Below, piece after piece: positions 41,682-41,704 of a stretch of DNA of 41,704 nt (position 1 is the stretch's first letter; every line of letters begins with the position of its first letter). Origin of the DNA: Pseudomonadota bacterium (GTDB lineage Bacteria > Pseudomonadota > Gammaproteobacteria > Burkholderiales > Rhodocyclaceae); the NCBI GenBank assembly GCA_018241725.1, contig JAFEDI010000112.1, forward strand, positions 1 to 41,704, given 5' to 3'. The translations under genes and the position numbers were made by a program. Below the pieces are notes generated by a model, which made no database searches, was not told the DNA's origin, and saw only the letters and a list, made by a program, of their open reading frames with translations.

Positions 41682-41704
41682 CCCCCCCCCCCCCCCCCCC
41701 CCCC
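41682..41704. other. Terminal poly-C run, probable sequencing or assembly artefact
   Basis: 23 consecutive C residues end the window, unlike anything else in it. The run sits exactly at the end of the sequence, so an end-of-read or padding artefact is more likely than biology. Confidence 0.7.

Noticed and set aside
1-41704. CRISPR array or defence island
   Set aside because: No regularly spaced repeats and no cas, restriction or toxin-antitoxin genes were seen anywhere in the window.

Overview
The window reads as a chromosomal segment of a GC-rich, polar-flagellated betaproteobacterium. I infer the Rhodocyclales because flagellar genes under sigma-54/FlrBC-type control sit next to a glyQ-glyS-gmhB-plsC / lnt-corC-ybeY-phoH-miaB housekeeping block. 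This placement is inference; there is no rRNA to confirm it. The last 23 bases are a pure C run and look like a contig-end artefact.

Layout. (1) About 1-3100: a lower-GC accessory region with a small secreted coiled-coil protein, a serine recombinase, an AlpA-type excisionase/regulator (56 aa) and a P4-like tyrosine integrase. It ends directly against fliE and looks like one end of an integrated element. (2) 3110-6030, minus strand: fliE behind a consensus sigma-54 promoter, then flrC and flrB, the sigma-54 activator and its sensor kinase. (3) 6184-17982, plus strand: fliFGHIJKLMN and fliOPQR, i.e. MS ring, C ring, export ATPase complex, hook-length control and export gate. Internal sigma-54-like (before fliK) and sigma-28-like (before fliJ) promoters can be read, a terminator follows fliN, and a small minus-strand gene lies between fliN and fliO. 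(4) 18093-22243: an HD-GYP response regulator overlapping a large hybrid histidine kinase, a likely c-di-GMP-linked signalling pair. (5) 22249-27674, minus: glyQ-glyS-gmhB-plsC-ygjP-like-gloA, tightly packed with start/stop overlaps. (6) 27921-33684: an MCP, a P2-type cation ATPase and a TrpB2-type PLP enzyme. These sit between glyQ and lnt, two blocks often found together in betaproteobacteria. (7) 33801-39060, minus: lnt, corC, ybeY, phoH and miaB, followed by a plus-strand tRNA-Met(CAU). (8) 39296-40647: a complete-looking IS110-family (IS1111-group) insertion sequence bounded by perfect 14-bp inverted repeats. (9) 40843-41570: two small lipoprotein genes.

The most interesting signal is in the IS. 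Downstream of the transposase gene lies a nested stem-loop whose internal loop has two sides. One carries 10 nt identical to the sequence just outside the right IR. The other carries 7 nt complementary to the sequence just outside the left IR. This is the geometry expected of a target-guide loop of an IS110-family guide (bridge/seek) RNA, and it would explain why the element sits exactly here. Other points of note: an in-frame tandem duplication in FliK, a hybrid kinase whose first receiver has lost its phospho-acceptor, a 13-bp inverted repeat covering the alpA ribosome binding site, and a long near-perfect hairpin between ybeY and corC.
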